From Pseudomonas viridiflava (GTDB taxonomy: Bacteria; Pseudomonadota; Gammaproteobacteria; Pseudomonadales; Pseudomonadaceae), in NCBI RefSeq assembly GCF_900582195.1, contig NZ_UTHA01000227.1, positions 248,001-312,000 of the forward strand: 64,000 nt of DNA. Direction: 5' to 3'. A program made the position numbers and the translations under genes. Below are positions 1 to 8,928 of this stretch, piece by piece; position 1 is the stretch's first letter, and each line of letters opens with the position of its first letter. The notes under the pieces are model-generated. The model had not been told where the DNA came from. It saw only the letters and a list, made by a program, of their open reading frames with translations, and did no database searches.

Positions 1-1
1 C

Positions 2-1321
2 CTGCTGTCGCCACTCGATCCGGCGGGTTGGTCGTTGGTTCTGCCGGACTTGCCCAAAGCCAGCGGCGATTACGAAGGCTTCAATTATCCGGGCCTGGGC
101 GTGCTGTTGCTGGTGCCGCTGGCGCTGATTGCCTGGTTGAGAAACCGCCAGCCGCTGAAAGATGAAATTCGCGCTCGGCCTTGGTTGTTGTTGGCGCTGA
201 TCGGTCTGTGGCTGTTCGCGCTATCGAACCAGATCGGTGTCGGCGCGCACACGTTCAGCTACCCGCTGCCGAAAATCGCTACCAATCTGGCGAATGTTTT
301 TCGCGCCTCGGGGCGGATGTTCTGGCCGGTGTTGTACGCGCTCATCCTGATCGTGATGTTCCTGCTAGTGCGCGGTTATCGGCCACGCGTCGTCGTCGCG
401 CTGCTGGCGCTGGTGTTGACGATGCAGGTCGTCGATACGCGTAACGGCTGGATGGGCTTGCGCAACGGCAAGATGATGACGCCGTCCGCGCAATGGCCAA
501 CGCCGATGCGTGATCCGTTCTGGGCGAATGCAGCAGCGCATTACCCGAACGTGCGCAGTCTGCTGCCGCAGAATCAGTCCGAACGCTGGCAATTGATTGC
601 CGATTTCGCCGCGAGCCACGGACTGAAAACCGATGCTGTATATCTGGGGCGGATGAGTTCCAAAGCGCTGGAGCAGGCCCGGCAAAAAGCGCAGCACATG
701 CTGGAGTCAGGGCAGTACGACGTCGACTCGTTGTACATTCTTGACGATTCCGTGCTGGCCGAAGCCGCCAAAAGCGTCAACAGTGACACGGATCTGCTGA
801 CCCGAGTGGATGGCCTGGTGGTGCTGGCACCGGGCTGGAAAAGTTGTTCGCAGTGTCTGAGCATGCCGGATGAAGGACGGCGGATGTCGCTACTGGCATT
901 GATGCGCCCCGGTCAGACACTGATCTTCAACTACTCCGCCCGGCAGTTGGTCAGCGGTTGGTCGACCCCGGAAAACTGGGGCACATGGTCGGCGGGGCAG
1001 CACGCGCAGGTCGATTTGCGGGTGACACCCGAGGCGCGCTCGATTGCGCTGGAGGTCATGGCATTCGTTCTGCCGCAACACCCGGCGCAGCGAGTGATTG
1101 TCAGTTTGAACGGCGAGCAAGTGCTGAGCACGCGGCTGGTGCAACATCAGGATAATCGTCTGGAGATCCCGATCAGTCCTGCGATCCGTCAGCATCTGGC
1201 CGACAATGATCGTCTGACGATCGAGCTGCAATTGCCCGATGCCATCAGCCCTGAACAATTGGGCATCAATGACGATTCGCGGATCATGGCGCTGGGTTTG
1301 AAACGCCTCACAGTGAACTGA
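2..1321 (+). CDS. Membrane protein, C-terminal part (DUF6311-like), 5'-truncated by window edge
   Basis: The reading frame is open from base 2, so the start lies outside the window; the TTG at 35 is only an internal codon. The visible 440 or so residues begin with hydrophobic helices (around LLLVPLALIAWL, LLLALIGLWLFAL and a third near LYALILIVMFLLV) and continue into a long soluble part with a beta-rich C-terminus. The layout resembles large pseudomonad inner-membrane proteins annotated DUF6311, which look like GT-C-type glycosyltransferases. The family name is from memory and the function is unknown. A LysR gene follows 73 bases downstream on the same strand. Confidence 0.6.
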   Translation: MLSPLDPAGWSLVLPDLPKASGDYEGFNYPGLGVLLLVPLALIAWLRNRQPLKDEIRARPWLLLALIGLWLFALSNQIGVGAHTFSYPLPKIATNLANVFRASGRMFWPVLYALILIVMFLLVRGYRPRVVVALLALVLTMQVVDTRNGWMGLRNGKMMTPSAQWPTPMRDPFWANAAAHYPNVRSLLPQNQSERWQLIADFAASHGLKTDAVYLGRMSSKALEQARQKAQHMLESGQYDVDSLYILDDSVLAEAAKSVNSDTDLLTRVDGLVVLAPGWKSCSQCLSMPDEGRRMSLLALMRPGQTLIFNYSARQLVSGWSTPENWGTWSAGQHAQVDLRVTPEARSIALEVMAFVLPQHPAQRVIVSLNGEQVLSTRLVQHQDNRLEIPISPAIRQHLADNDRLTIELQLPDAISPEQLGINDDSRIMALGLKRLTVN

Positions 1322-1394
1322 CGCACCGTGGCGATGGACGCCGGAGCCCCGGCCTTTCTACACTGCCGGTATTCCGGGGTGCAGGGGGCAATGG

Positions 1395-2315
1395 ATGAAC
1401 CGCAATGAACTTCGCAAGGCCGACATCAACCTGATGGTAGTGTTCGAGACCTTGATGCTCGAGCGCAACGTGACCCGCGCAGCCGAGAAGCTGTTTCTCG
1501 GCCAGCCGACCATCAGTTCGGCGCTCAACCGCTTGCGCACGATGCTCAACGATCCGCTGTTCATTCGCGTCGGCCATCGCATGGAGCCGACGGCCCGCGC
1601 CGAAGATATTTTCCGCCATCTCAAGCCTGCGCTGGACTCGTTATCGGTGGCGCTGAGCCTGACCCGCGATTTCGATCCTGCTGTCAGCACTATGACCTTT
1701 CGCATCGGCCTGTCCGATGATGTCGAGTTCGGCCTGCTGCCACCGCTGTTGCGCGCACTGCGTCAGGAAGCGCCGAACGTAGTGTTCGTGGTGCAACATG
1801 TCGATTACTGGCGGATCCCCGATCTGCTCGCGGCGGGCGATATCACCGTCGGCATCAGCCAGACCCGAGGTTTGCCGGCCAATGCCAAGCGCAAACTGCT
1901 GCGGCATATTCAGCCGAGCATCCTGCGTGCCGACGCCAGCGACACACCGCTGACGCTGGATGAATATTGCGCACGTCCGCATGTGCTGGTTTCGCACACG
2001 GCCAATGTCAGCGGGTTTGCCGATGAGTGGTTGGCCGAACTCGGTCGCACCCGTCAGGTGGTGCTGTCGGTGCCGCAATACAGCGCGTTGCCGGCGCTGC
2101 TGGCCGGTACCGACCTGATTGCCAGTCTGCCGGATTACACGGCGGCGGCCATGGCCACTTCGGGGCTGCTGTTCAAGGAACCGTTTCCGTTCAAGACGCC
2201 GACGCTGGATCTGTCGATGGTCTGGCTCAGTCATGTGGATAGCGATCCGGCGGAGCGCTGGTTGCGCTCCAGGCTGGAGCAGTTCATGAGTGAACGGCCA
2301 TTGACCCCGTCCTGA
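1395..2315 (+). CDS. LysR-family transcriptional regulator
   Basis: This 306-residue protein has the LysR layout: an N-terminal winged helix-turn-helix (about residues 8-66, with RAAEKLFLGQPTISSALNRL as the recognition region) followed by a periplasmic-binding-protein-like effector domain. The length is normal for the family. It is clearly paralogous to the LysR at 26758-27696: both share the ERNV.R..EKLFLGQP stretch, MEPTAR, and FxIGLSDDVE(F/Y)GLLP. The effector and target genes cannot be told from sequence. The nearest neighbours are a membrane protein upstream and a REP element downstream. Confidence 0.9.
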   Translation: MNRNELRKADINLMVVFETLMLERNVTRAAEKLFLGQPTISSALNRLRTMLNDPLFIRVGHRMEPTARAEDIFRHLKPALDSLSVALSLTRDFDPAVSTMTFRIGLSDDVEFGLLPPLLRALRQEAPNVVFVVQHVDYWRIPDLLAAGDITVGISQTRGLPANAKRKLLRHIQPSILRADASDTPLTLDEYCARPHVLVSHTANVSGFADEWLAELGRTRQVVLSVPQYSALPALLAGTDLIASLPDYTAAAMATSGLLFKEPFPFKTPTLDLSMVWLSHVDSDPAERWLRSRLEQFMSERPLTPS

Positions 2316-2332
2316 TGAGCATCACATACCCT

Positions 2333-2419
2333 GTGGGAGCGAGCTTGCTCGCGAAAGCGGTGTATCAGGCACCTTAAGTGTCGCTGAACGACCGCATTCG
2401 CGAGCAAGCTCGCTCCCAC
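2333..2419. repeat. REP-type inverted repeat pair
   Basis: Two inverted arms, GTGGGAGCGAGCTTGCTCGC and its complement, are separated by a variable spacer. Each arm is itself a small hairpin (GCGAGC/GCTCGC). This is the common intergenic REP/REPIN form of fluorescent pseudomonads. It lies between the LysR gene and the isomerase gene. Confidence 0.85.
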
Positions 2420-2502
2420 ATTGATATGTGAAAGTCCCCGGGAGGGTAGGGCAGAGCTGTGCTATATGTACGACCTTTCTGCCAACTGACTGAGGACCTG
2501 CA

Positions 2503-2868
2503 ATGCCACACCTGCATATGGAATACACCGCCAACCTGCCGCAGTTGAACGCCGATGTCGCGTTGATCCGCCTCAACAACACGCTGGTGGGCTCCGGTCA
2601 GTTCGCGGCGGAGTTCGATATCAAAAGCCGTGCGATTAAAGTCGAGACCTTCAAGGTCGGCACCGCCATGGCCGAGCGCGCGTTCGTCTATGTGAAGCTG
2701 GCGCTGCTCAGCGGGCGTTCGCCGCAGATCAAGAAGCAGTTGTCAGAAAGCCTGTTGGCAGTCTTGCAGGACCTGTGCGAATGGCCGGCCGGTGTCGAAG
2801 TGCAGCTGTGTGTCGAACTGGTCGACATGGATCGCGAGTCCTACAGTAAAACCGCCATTGGCGTGTAG
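2503..2868 (+). CDS. 5-carboxymethyl-2-hydroxymuconate delta-isomerase family protein
   Basis: The 121-residue product matches the size and look of CHMI (HpcD/HpaF), a tautomerase-fold trimer that isomerises 5-carboxymethyl-2-hydroxymuconate in homoprotocatechuate degradation. The start MPHLHMEYT places the expected catalytic Pro directly after the initiator Met, and the C-terminal half carries the ERAFVYVKLALLSGRS segment typical of the family. No other hpc/hpa genes are nearby, so the true substrate is uncertain. The gene ends 3 bases from the stop of the convergent LysR gene. Confidence 0.85.
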   Translation: MPHLHMEYTANLPQLNADVALIRLNNTLVGSGQFAAEFDIKSRAIKVETFKVGTAMAERAFVYVKLALLSGRSPQIKKQLSESLLAVLQDLCEWPAGVEVQLCVELVDMDRESYSKTAIGV

Positions 2869-2871
2869 GAG

Positions 2872-3807
2872 TCAGGCCGCTTCGAGTTCGCTGCACACCT
2901 TGACCACCTGCTCGCGCAACCACAGGTTGGCGCTGTCCTGATCAACGCTCTGGCTCCATTGCATGTCGAGGGTGAAGCCCGGCAAGCCGTTTGGCGCCTC
3001 ACAGTGATTGAACACCGCCTCGTTGGTCAGCAAGCGCTGGATGCGACGAGGCAGGGTGAGGATGAAGTCGGTCCCGGTGATCATTTTCAATGCCGCGCTG
3101 TAGCTGTTCGAGCGCGCGACGATCTGGCGCTTCTGCGCCTGCCGCGCCAGCCAGCCATCGACCATGTTGGTGGTCGACGTCCACGGTGTCGGGAACACAT
3201 GCCGGCGCTCGGTAAAGGCCTGCAGACTCAAGCGCGGTTCCAGTGGCGTGGCACGTTTGTCGAAAACGCAGACCAGATCATCCTCCAACAGCATTTGTGA
3301 TTTCAGGTCGGTGTGATGGCGGTGGAAGTTGGGGCCGAAGCTGATCACCAGATCGAGGCTGCCGTCGCGCAGCTCATCCGCCGGGACATCGGTCTCGAAC
3401 TTGTGCATGTTGACCATCACCGGCAAATCGTCGAAGTCGAAACGCTTCAACAGACGCGGCAGGATCAGTTGCTCGAAGTATTCCGGGGCGCAGATGTTGA
3501 ACGTGACGGCTTGTCGGGTCGGGTCGAACGTGGGGGCACCGGCGTGGCACAGGTTGATGCTTTCGAGAATCTTCTGCACATGACCGTACATGGTGCTGGC
3601 CTTGTAGGTCGGACGCATGCCGGTGCGGGTGTTGATGAACAGTTCGTCTTCGAAACTGGTGCGCAGTTTTTTCAAACAGTAACTGACGGTCGATTGGCTG
3701 ACGAACAGGGTTTCTGACACATCGGTGACGCTGCTCTGCTCATAAACAGCGATAAACACCATGAGATCCTGCATGTCGAGCTTTCGTAGCAAGTTACTGT
3801 TCAGCAT
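2872..3807 (-). CDS. LysR-family transcriptional regulator
   Basis: A 311-residue LysR protein: the N-terminal HTH (residues 11-70, with SVTDVSETLFVSQSTVSYCL) is followed by a substrate-binding domain. Its sequence is distinct from the 1395 and 26758 LysR proteins. It converges on the CHMI-like gene with a 3-base gap. The next gene downstream on the map, the MFS transporter at 3984-5180, is on the same strand, so this LysR lies 176 bases downstream of the transporter in transcription order. Control of one or both neighbours is possible but not shown. Confidence 0.88.
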   Translation of the reverse strand: MLNSNLLRKLDMQDLMVFIAVYEQSSVTDVSETLFVSQSTVSYCLKKLRTSFEDELFINTRTGMRPTYKASTMYGHVQKILESINLCHAGAPTFDPTRQAVTFNICAPEYFEQLILPRLLKRFDFDDLPVMVNMHKFETDVPADELRDGSLDLVISFGPNFHRHHTDLKSQMLLEDDLVCVFDKRATPLEPRLSLQAFTERRHVFPTPWTSTTNMVDGWLARQAQKRQIVARSNSYSAALKMITGTDFILTLPRRIQRLLTNEAVFNHCEAPNGLPGFTLDMQWSQSVDQDSANLWLREQVVKVCSELEAA

Positions 3808-3983
3808 CCGTTCCGTCTCGCTGTGCTCCTTGCGCTGAATCCGCGCAAACGTGTGCGAATGATCCTAACGGAACGATGGTCCCAGGAGAAACCCCTGTAG
3901 GATATTTCACGGTCAGTTGTGGGACAGAAAGTTTTAGTAATACGACGTTAACAATTAAACCGCACAAAGATGGCCAGAGGCCT

Positions 3984-5180
3984 CTAGCTAGGTGCGGGAA
4001 AGTGTCGAGCGTACTGTCGAGGATTGAAGCGCCACACCATCAGCAACATCACCGCCATTACAGCCGTCAGCGACCACCAGGCCCACTCGAAGCTGCCGAG
4101 TTGGTCGCGGATCACTCCAGCCAATAGCGGCGAAAGGCCGGCGATCAAGTAGCCAATGCCCTGCACGAAAGCGGTCAGAGCGCCGGCGCGTTGCGGGTTG
4201 TCAAGGTGATCGAGCGAGACGATCAGGCTCATCGGAAACAAACCACCAATACCCAACCCTAACAAGCAGGACCACAGCAGACTGAACTGTTGCGGGCTGA
4301 GGATCAGGCCGCAAAACCCGGCGATGATCAGCGTCAGTAACGCCATCAGAATCACCCGTCGATCCCGGCTGCGATTGGCGATAGCGGGAACCACCAAGCC
4401 GGAAATTACCTCCATGGCCGTCAGAAAACCCAACAGCAGCCCGGCGTTTTGTTCACTCCAGCCTTTTTCCACGTAGTACGGCGCGAGCCAGGCAAGAACG
4501 CAGGTGTAGGAAGCTGTCCCCAAGCCAAAGAAGATCGCCAGTAACCAGGCGCGGGAATTGGCAAAAAACCAATCTTTCCTTGTTGCCGTCGGCACCGTTG
4601 AGGTCAGCTGGCCGCGTTGTGACCACCAGAGCACAAGCGCGAGTAATGCCAGAATCGCCCAGATGGCCAAACCGCTGCGCCAGCTCCCGGTCTGCACCAG
4701 CACCAACGGTGCAAACGAGGCTGCAATCGCTGCGCCGCCCATGATCGAGGTGACGTACAAACCCATGCACAGAGCGACGTTGTCGGCGAAGCGCGATTTG
4801 ATCAGCGCCGGCATCAATGCCTGAATCAGTGCAATGCCGATGCCGGCCAGTACAGCGCTGGCGATCAGTTCGGCTGCCGATTCGATAAACAGCCGCGACA
4901 GCGTCGCCAGGCCAATGATCAACAACGACAGCAGCACCGTCCGTTGTTCGCCCAGCCGCTGACTGATACCGAGACCGAAGAACATCGCCAGGCCCATCGC
5001 CATCACTGGCAGCATGGTCAGCAGCGAAGCGACACTGAAGCTCAGCGGGATGTCACCGCGAATGGCTGACAGCAAGGGGCCGACCGCCGCCATCGACGGA
5101 CGCAAATTGAGCGCGACGAGAATGATGGCGAACATCAACCAGACAGCGGGGCGAGCGGTGGTGCGGAGGTTTTCCATCAT
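3984..5180 (-). CDS. MFS transporter, CynX/NimT type
   Basis: A 398-residue polytopic protein with about 12 hydrophobic helices. The N-terminal FAIILVALNLRPSMAAVGPL is the characteristic segment of the CynX/NimT (cyanate/2-nitroimidazole) subgroup of the major facilitator superfamily, which usually exports or imports small organic anions or xenobiotics. The substrate cannot be assigned. Two consecutive Met codons make the start ambiguous by one residue. The gene is divergent from eptA across a 407-base region that contains a REP element. Confidence 0.85.
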   Translation of the reverse strand: MMENLRTTARPAVWLMFAIILVALNLRPSMAAVGPLLSAIRGDIPLSFSVASLLTMLPVMAMGLAMFFGLGISQRLGEQRTVLLSLLIIGLATLSRLFIESAAELIASAVLAGIGIALIQALMPALIKSRFADNVALCMGLYVTSIMGGAAIAASFAPLVLVQTGSWRSGLAIWAILALLALVLWWSQRGQLTSTVPTATRKDWFFANSRAWLLAIFFGLGTASYTCVLAWLAPYYVEKGWSEQNAGLLLGFLTAMEVISGLVVPAIANRSRDRRVILMALLTLIIAGFCGLILSPQQFSLLWSCLLGLGIGGLFPMSLIVSLDHLDNPQRAGALTAFVQGIGYLIAGLSPLLAGVIRDQLGSFEWAWWSLTAVMAVMLLMVWRFNPRQYARHFPAPS

Positions 5181-5587
5181 CAGACCTTTGAGCGGGGCAG
5201 ACGATTAGGCGCGGAACCGCTTGTGCCGGGCAAACCAGAAAATCCACAGCAGTATTTAAAAACTCGATAACCCTCAATTCACTGTGGGAGCGAGCTCGCG
5301 AATGCGGTATTCCAATCAGCGCAGGTGTTGGATGGCAGGACGCCTTCGCGAGCAAGCTCGCTCCTACAGGTTTTAACGGATGGCTAAAACTGAATAAAAC
5401 CTGAACCATTCTCAAATACATCGCAAGTTTCAGCGTATGACCCAGCGCCAACTAATCGTTGGCGTCTTTTTCACAAAAAATTGATGGTTACCTGCTTAAA
5501 GTTTGTCATGCCTTAGTTGATGAAATTTTCATAAATGAATTTTTGATCAGTGCCCGAGGCGCTTCTTTTCAGGAATTGCCCCTTTCT
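5181..5587. other. Divergent intergenic region with REP element
   Basis: This 407-base space separates the divergent MFS and eptA genes and must hold both promoters. It contains the REP pair at 5284-5367. The eptA frame is open upstream to a TTG at 5459, but the residues before 5588 do not look like an EptA N-terminus, so I treat 5459-5587 as leader. No other gene was seen. Confidence 0.6.
5284..5367. repeat. REP-type inverted repeat pair (one arm shortened)
   Basis: Left arm GTGGGAGCGAGCTCGCGAA and right arm TTCGCGAGCAAGCTCGCTCC are inverted across about 45 bases. The left arm has lost the central TTG-type loop seen at 2333. It lies in the divergent promoter region of the MFS and eptA genes. 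Confidence 0.8.
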
Positions 5588-7237
5588 ATGTTGAAGTTAA
5601 AAGCCGTGCGCCCGGAATGGGTGACGTTGATTGCCAGCGCCTTTCTTTTAATTGGCTGCAATCTTGTCCTCTGGCAGCACCTGTTCGAGATCACTGCCAC
5701 CGATGGCAAGGGCATCGCCATGCGCGTGGCTTTCGGGGTGATGATTCTGGCGGCATTCAACATCGTGCTGACGCTTCTGGCTTTTCGCCCGTTGCTCAAA
5801 CCGTTGTTGATGCTGATATTTCTGATCAGCGCCGGTGTGGCTTACTTCATGAATCAATATGGCGTCATGATCGATGCCGGCATGTTTCGTAACTTTGCTG
5901 AAACCAATGCCACAGAAGTGCGTGATCTGCTCTCGTTAAAGTTGTTTGCTTATATTCTGTTGCTCGGTATTTTACCGTCCTGGTTGTTGTGGAAAGTTCC
6001 CGTCAACTATCGTAGCTGGCACCGTGAGTTGCTTAGCAAAGTAATTGTCAGTGTTGCTTCCGTTGCGGTGATTGGCGGGGTGGCATTGGCCAACTATCAG
6101 GGCTTGTCGTCGCTGTTCCGTAATCACCATGAAATTCGCCTGATGCTGGTGCCCAGCAATTATATCGGCGCGTCGGCCGCCTACCTGCGCGAGCAAGTGG
6201 TTTCGGCGCAACAACCGTTCGTCAAGATCGGTGAGGACGCCGAGCGTAATCCGCAGGTGAAACTTCAACCGCGTAAATCCCTGACCGTACTGGTCGTCGG
6301 TGAAAGTGCGCGGGCGGAGAACTTCGGCATCCTCGGTTATGACCGCGACACCACGCCGATGCTGGACAAGGAAGCAGGATTGATCGCCTTCACCGACGTG
6401 CACTCGTGCGGCACTGAAACCGCCGTATCAGTGCCGTGCATGTTCTCCAACATGGGGCGCAAAGATTACGACGCGAGCAAAGCGAAGAATGAAGAAGGCC
6501 TGCTCGACGTACTCAAACGTGCAGGTATCGATGTGATCTGGCGCGACAACCAGTCCGGCTGCAAAGGCACCTGCGACCGAGTCACCCTGCAAGATGTCAG
6601 CAATCTGAAAGATCCGGCGCTGTGCGCCAACAGTGAATGCCGTGACGAAATCCTCCTGCTGGGTTTGCAAAGCTTTATTGATCATCTGGACAAGGACACG
6701 GTGCTGGTTCTGCACCAGATGGGCAGTCACGGCCCGGAATACTTCAAGCGTTATCCAAAGGAGTACGAGCACTTCACTCCGGTATGTGAAAGTAACGCAC
6801 TGAATAACTGCAGCCGTGAAAGTATCGTCAATGGCTACGACAACACGCTGGTGTATACCGACCATGTGTTGTCGAGCCTGATCGATGTATTGCGCAGCAA
6901 TCAGGACAAAGTCGATACCGCGATGTTGTATCTGTCGGACCACGGCGAGTCGCTGGGCGAGTACAACCTGTTCCTGCACGGTACGCCTTACATGCTGGCG
7001 CCGGAGCAACAAAAGCATGTAGCGATGCTGGCGTGGTTCTCCGACAGCTATCAGAAGGCCTATTCGGTTGATACTCACTGCCTGCAGATGAGCCGCGACA
7101 AACCGCTGAGCCAGGACAATCTGTTCCACTCGATGCTCGGCCTGCTCGAGGTCCAGAGCAAGGTCTATCGGCCTGATCTGGATATGTTCGCCGGTTGCCG
7201 TGGCGCGGTGATCGACGGCGTCCTGGCCAAAGACTGA
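5588..7237 (+). CDS. eptA: Phosphoethanolamine transferase, EptA/PmrC family
   Basis: The product transfers phosphoethanolamine to lipid A at the periplasmic face of the inner membrane. From ATG 5588 (AGGAA at 5571-5575) it is 549 residues, the usual length; the open frame back to TTG 5459 adds an unlikely 43 residues. The N-terminus holds about five membrane helices (residues 10-175), followed by an alkaline-phosphatase-fold domain. Visible active-site parts are GES with Glu239, the CGTETAVSVPC segment holding the Thr nucleophile (residues 275-285), and the metal site LSDHGES. Paired cysteines match the family disulfides. No PmrAB-type regulator is adjacent, so regulation is not evident. MCR enzymes belong to the same superfamily; resistance cannot be inferred from sequence alone. 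Confidence 0.93.
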   Translation: MLKLKAVRPEWVTLIASAFLLIGCNLVLWQHLFEITATDGKGIAMRVAFGVMILAAFNIVLTLLAFRPLLKPLLMLIFLISAGVAYFMNQYGVMIDAGMFRNFAETNATEVRDLLSLKLFAYILLLGILPSWLLWKVPVNYRSWHRELLSKVIVSVASVAVIGGVALANYQGLSSLFRNHHEIRLMLVPSNYIGASAAYLREQVVSAQQPFVKIGEDAERNPQVKLQPRKSLTVLVVGESARAENFGILGYDRDTTPMLDKEAGLIAFTDVHSCGTETAVSVPCMFSNMGRKDYDASKAKNEEGLLDVLKRAGIDVIWRDNQSGCKGTCDRVTLQDVSNLKDPALCANSECRDEILLLGLQSFIDHLDKDTVLVLHQMGSHGPEYFKRYPKEYEHFTPVCESNALNNCSRESIVNGYDNTLVYTDHVLSSLIDVLRSNQDKVDTAMLYLSDHGESLGEYNLFLHGTPYMLAPEQQKHVAMLAWFSDSYQKAYSVDTHCLQMSRDKPLSQDNLFHSMLGLLEVQSKVYRPDLDMFAGCRGAVIDGVLAKD

Positions 7238-7400
7238 ACCCCGTCCGCTGTAGATGCTGCCGAATGAAAGCCTTTCGGCTTCCTCTGTAAGACTATTCTT
7301 GCTCTCTGGCAGGACATTTCGTTACAGCTCTTGCCCTTCGCAGGCGCGTAAATCGCCAGTGGCGATATATACTGCGCGCCATTCTTCAAGGGAGAGCCGT

Positions 7401-8534
7401 GTGGCCATCGATATTCACTGGATTCGCGACAACGAAAGCCTCGCGCAGTTTTGCGCCGAGTGGCAGCAGCTGCCGTTCGTTGCCCTCGACACCGAATTCA
7501 TGCGGGTCGACACCTTCTACCCGATTGCCGGCCTGCTGCAGGTGGGCGACGGCAAACGCGCCTACCTGATCGATCCGCTGACCATCAACGCCTGGCAACC
7601 GCTGGCCGCATTGCTGGAAAACCCGGCGGTGCTCAAAGTCCTGCATGCGTGCAGCGAAGACCTCGAAGTGCTGTTGCGACTGACCGGCAGCCTGCCAGCG
7701 CCGATGTTCGACACGCAACTGGCCGCCGCTTACCTGAACCTCGGTTTCTCGATGGGCTATTCGCGGCTGGTACAGGAAGTGCTCGGCATCGAACTGCCGA
7801 AAGGCGAGACCCGTTCCGACTGGTTGCAGCGCCCGTTGTCCGACACGCAAATCAGCTACGCCGCCGAAGATGCCGTGCATCTGGCGGAGGTATTCGTACA
7901 GCTGCGGCCGAAACTGTCTGACGACAAATTCGCCTGGGTGCTGGAGGACGGTGCTGAACTGGTCGCCAATTTGCGCCGCGAAACCGATCCTTACGAGGTC
8001 TATCGCGAAGCCAAACTGGCGTGGAAACTTTCGCGTGCGCAACTGGCGGTTCTGCGCGAGCTGTGCGCCTGGCGCGAAAAAGAAGCGCGGGCCCGCGATC
8101 TGCCGCGCAACCGCATTGTCCGCGAGCACTCGCTGTGGCCGCTGGCCCGTACGCAACCGGACAACCTCGCGGCGCTGGGCAAGATCGAAGACATGCACCC
8201 GCGTACCGTGCGTCAGGACGGTCAATTTCTGCTTGATCTGATCAAGCGCTCTGGCAGTGTGGGGCCTGATCAATGGCCGCCCGCCGTAGCGGAACCATTG
8301 CCGATCGAAGCCGCTGCGCTGATCAAACAACTGCGCGCATTGGGCCAGGCTGAGGCCGAGCGTCTGGGCATCGCCCCGGAACTGATGCTGCGCAAGAAAA
8401 CCCTCGAAGCCCTGGTCAAAAGCGGCTACCCCGAGGGTCCTTACCAATTGCCTGAGTCGTTGCGTGGCTGGCGCCGCGAACTCATGGGTCAGAAGCTGCT
8501 CGACAGCCTGGCCACCGCCGGAGAACAGCCTTGA
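7401..8534 (+). CDS. rnd: Ribonuclease D
   Basis: A 3'-5' exoribonuclease acting in tRNA 3'-end maturation. The start is GTG 7401 after AAGGGAGAG (7388-7396); earlier in-frame codons lack a ribosome site and family-like sequence. The 377 residues equal the E. coli enzyme in length. DEDD motifs are visible: ALDTEFMR (motif I), HACSEDLEVL (motif II) and YAAEDAVHL (motif III, Tyr form), followed by an HRDC domain (about residues 208-290). The stop overlaps the ycgL start by four bases (TTGA), so the two genes are probably co-translated. Confidence 0.96.
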   Translation: MAIDIHWIRDNESLAQFCAEWQQLPFVALDTEFMRVDTFYPIAGLLQVGDGKRAYLIDPLTINAWQPLAALLENPAVLKVLHACSEDLEVLLRLTGSLPAPMFDTQLAAAYLNLGFSMGYSRLVQEVLGIELPKGETRSDWLQRPLSDTQISYAAEDAVHLAEVFVQLRPKLSDDKFAWVLEDGAELVANLRRETDPYEVYREAKLAWKLSRAQLAVLRELCAWREKEARARDLPRNRIVREHSLWPLARTQPDNLAALGKIEDMHPRTVRQDGQFLLDLIKRSGSVGPDQWPPAVAEPLPIEAAALIKQLRALGQAEAERLGIAPELMLRKKTLEALVKSGYPEGPYQLPESLRGWRRELMGQKLLDSLATAGEQP

Positions 8535-8824
8535 AACGTATTTGTTCCATCTACCAAAGCTCCAAGCGCAGCGGCATGTACCTTTATGTGCTCAAAAGTG
8601 ATGCGCTTGAGCGTGTGCCGGAAGCGCTGATGCTGGCGTTCGGCAAGCCGAAGCATGCCTTCGACCTGGTGCTGTCGCCCGAGCGCAAACTGGCCAGCGA
8701 AGACATCGTCGTGGTCCTGGAGAATCTCGACAAGCAGGGCTACCACCTGCAAATGCCGCCGGCCGAGGACGAGTACATCGAGCACTTGCCCGAAGAGTTG
8801 CTGCGACGCAACGACCCGGTTTGA
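8531..8824 (+). CDS. ycgL: YcgL-domain protein
   Basis: This 97-residue protein fits the YcgL family (small alpha/beta proteins of unknown function, widespread in gammaproteobacteria), recognisable by KRICSIYQSSKRSGMYLYV at the N-terminus and LPPE-like acidic turns toward the C-terminus. Translation starts at TTG 8531 inside the rnd stop (TTGA overlap). The rnd-ycgL arrangement is conserved in pseudomonads, which suggests an RNA-related role, but none is established. Confidence 0.93.
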   Translation: MKRICSIYQSSKRSGMYLYVLKSDALERVPEALMLAFGKPKHAFDLVLSPERKLASEDIVVVLENLDKQGYHLQMPPAEDEYIEHLPEELLRRNDPV

Positions 8825-8928
8825 TCCGCGCGGCTCTGTTCTGAGTCTCGGTTTACCCTGGAACTGTTTTTACCGCGATGGCCGCCCGAATCCGGCGGCT
8901 GTCTGCACGGTTTGCGAAAGGTTTGAAG

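Noticed and set aside
7386..8447. Long minus-strand frame opposite rnd
   Set aside because: Antisense to a well-supported RNase D gene; composition is that of a reverse-complement shadow.
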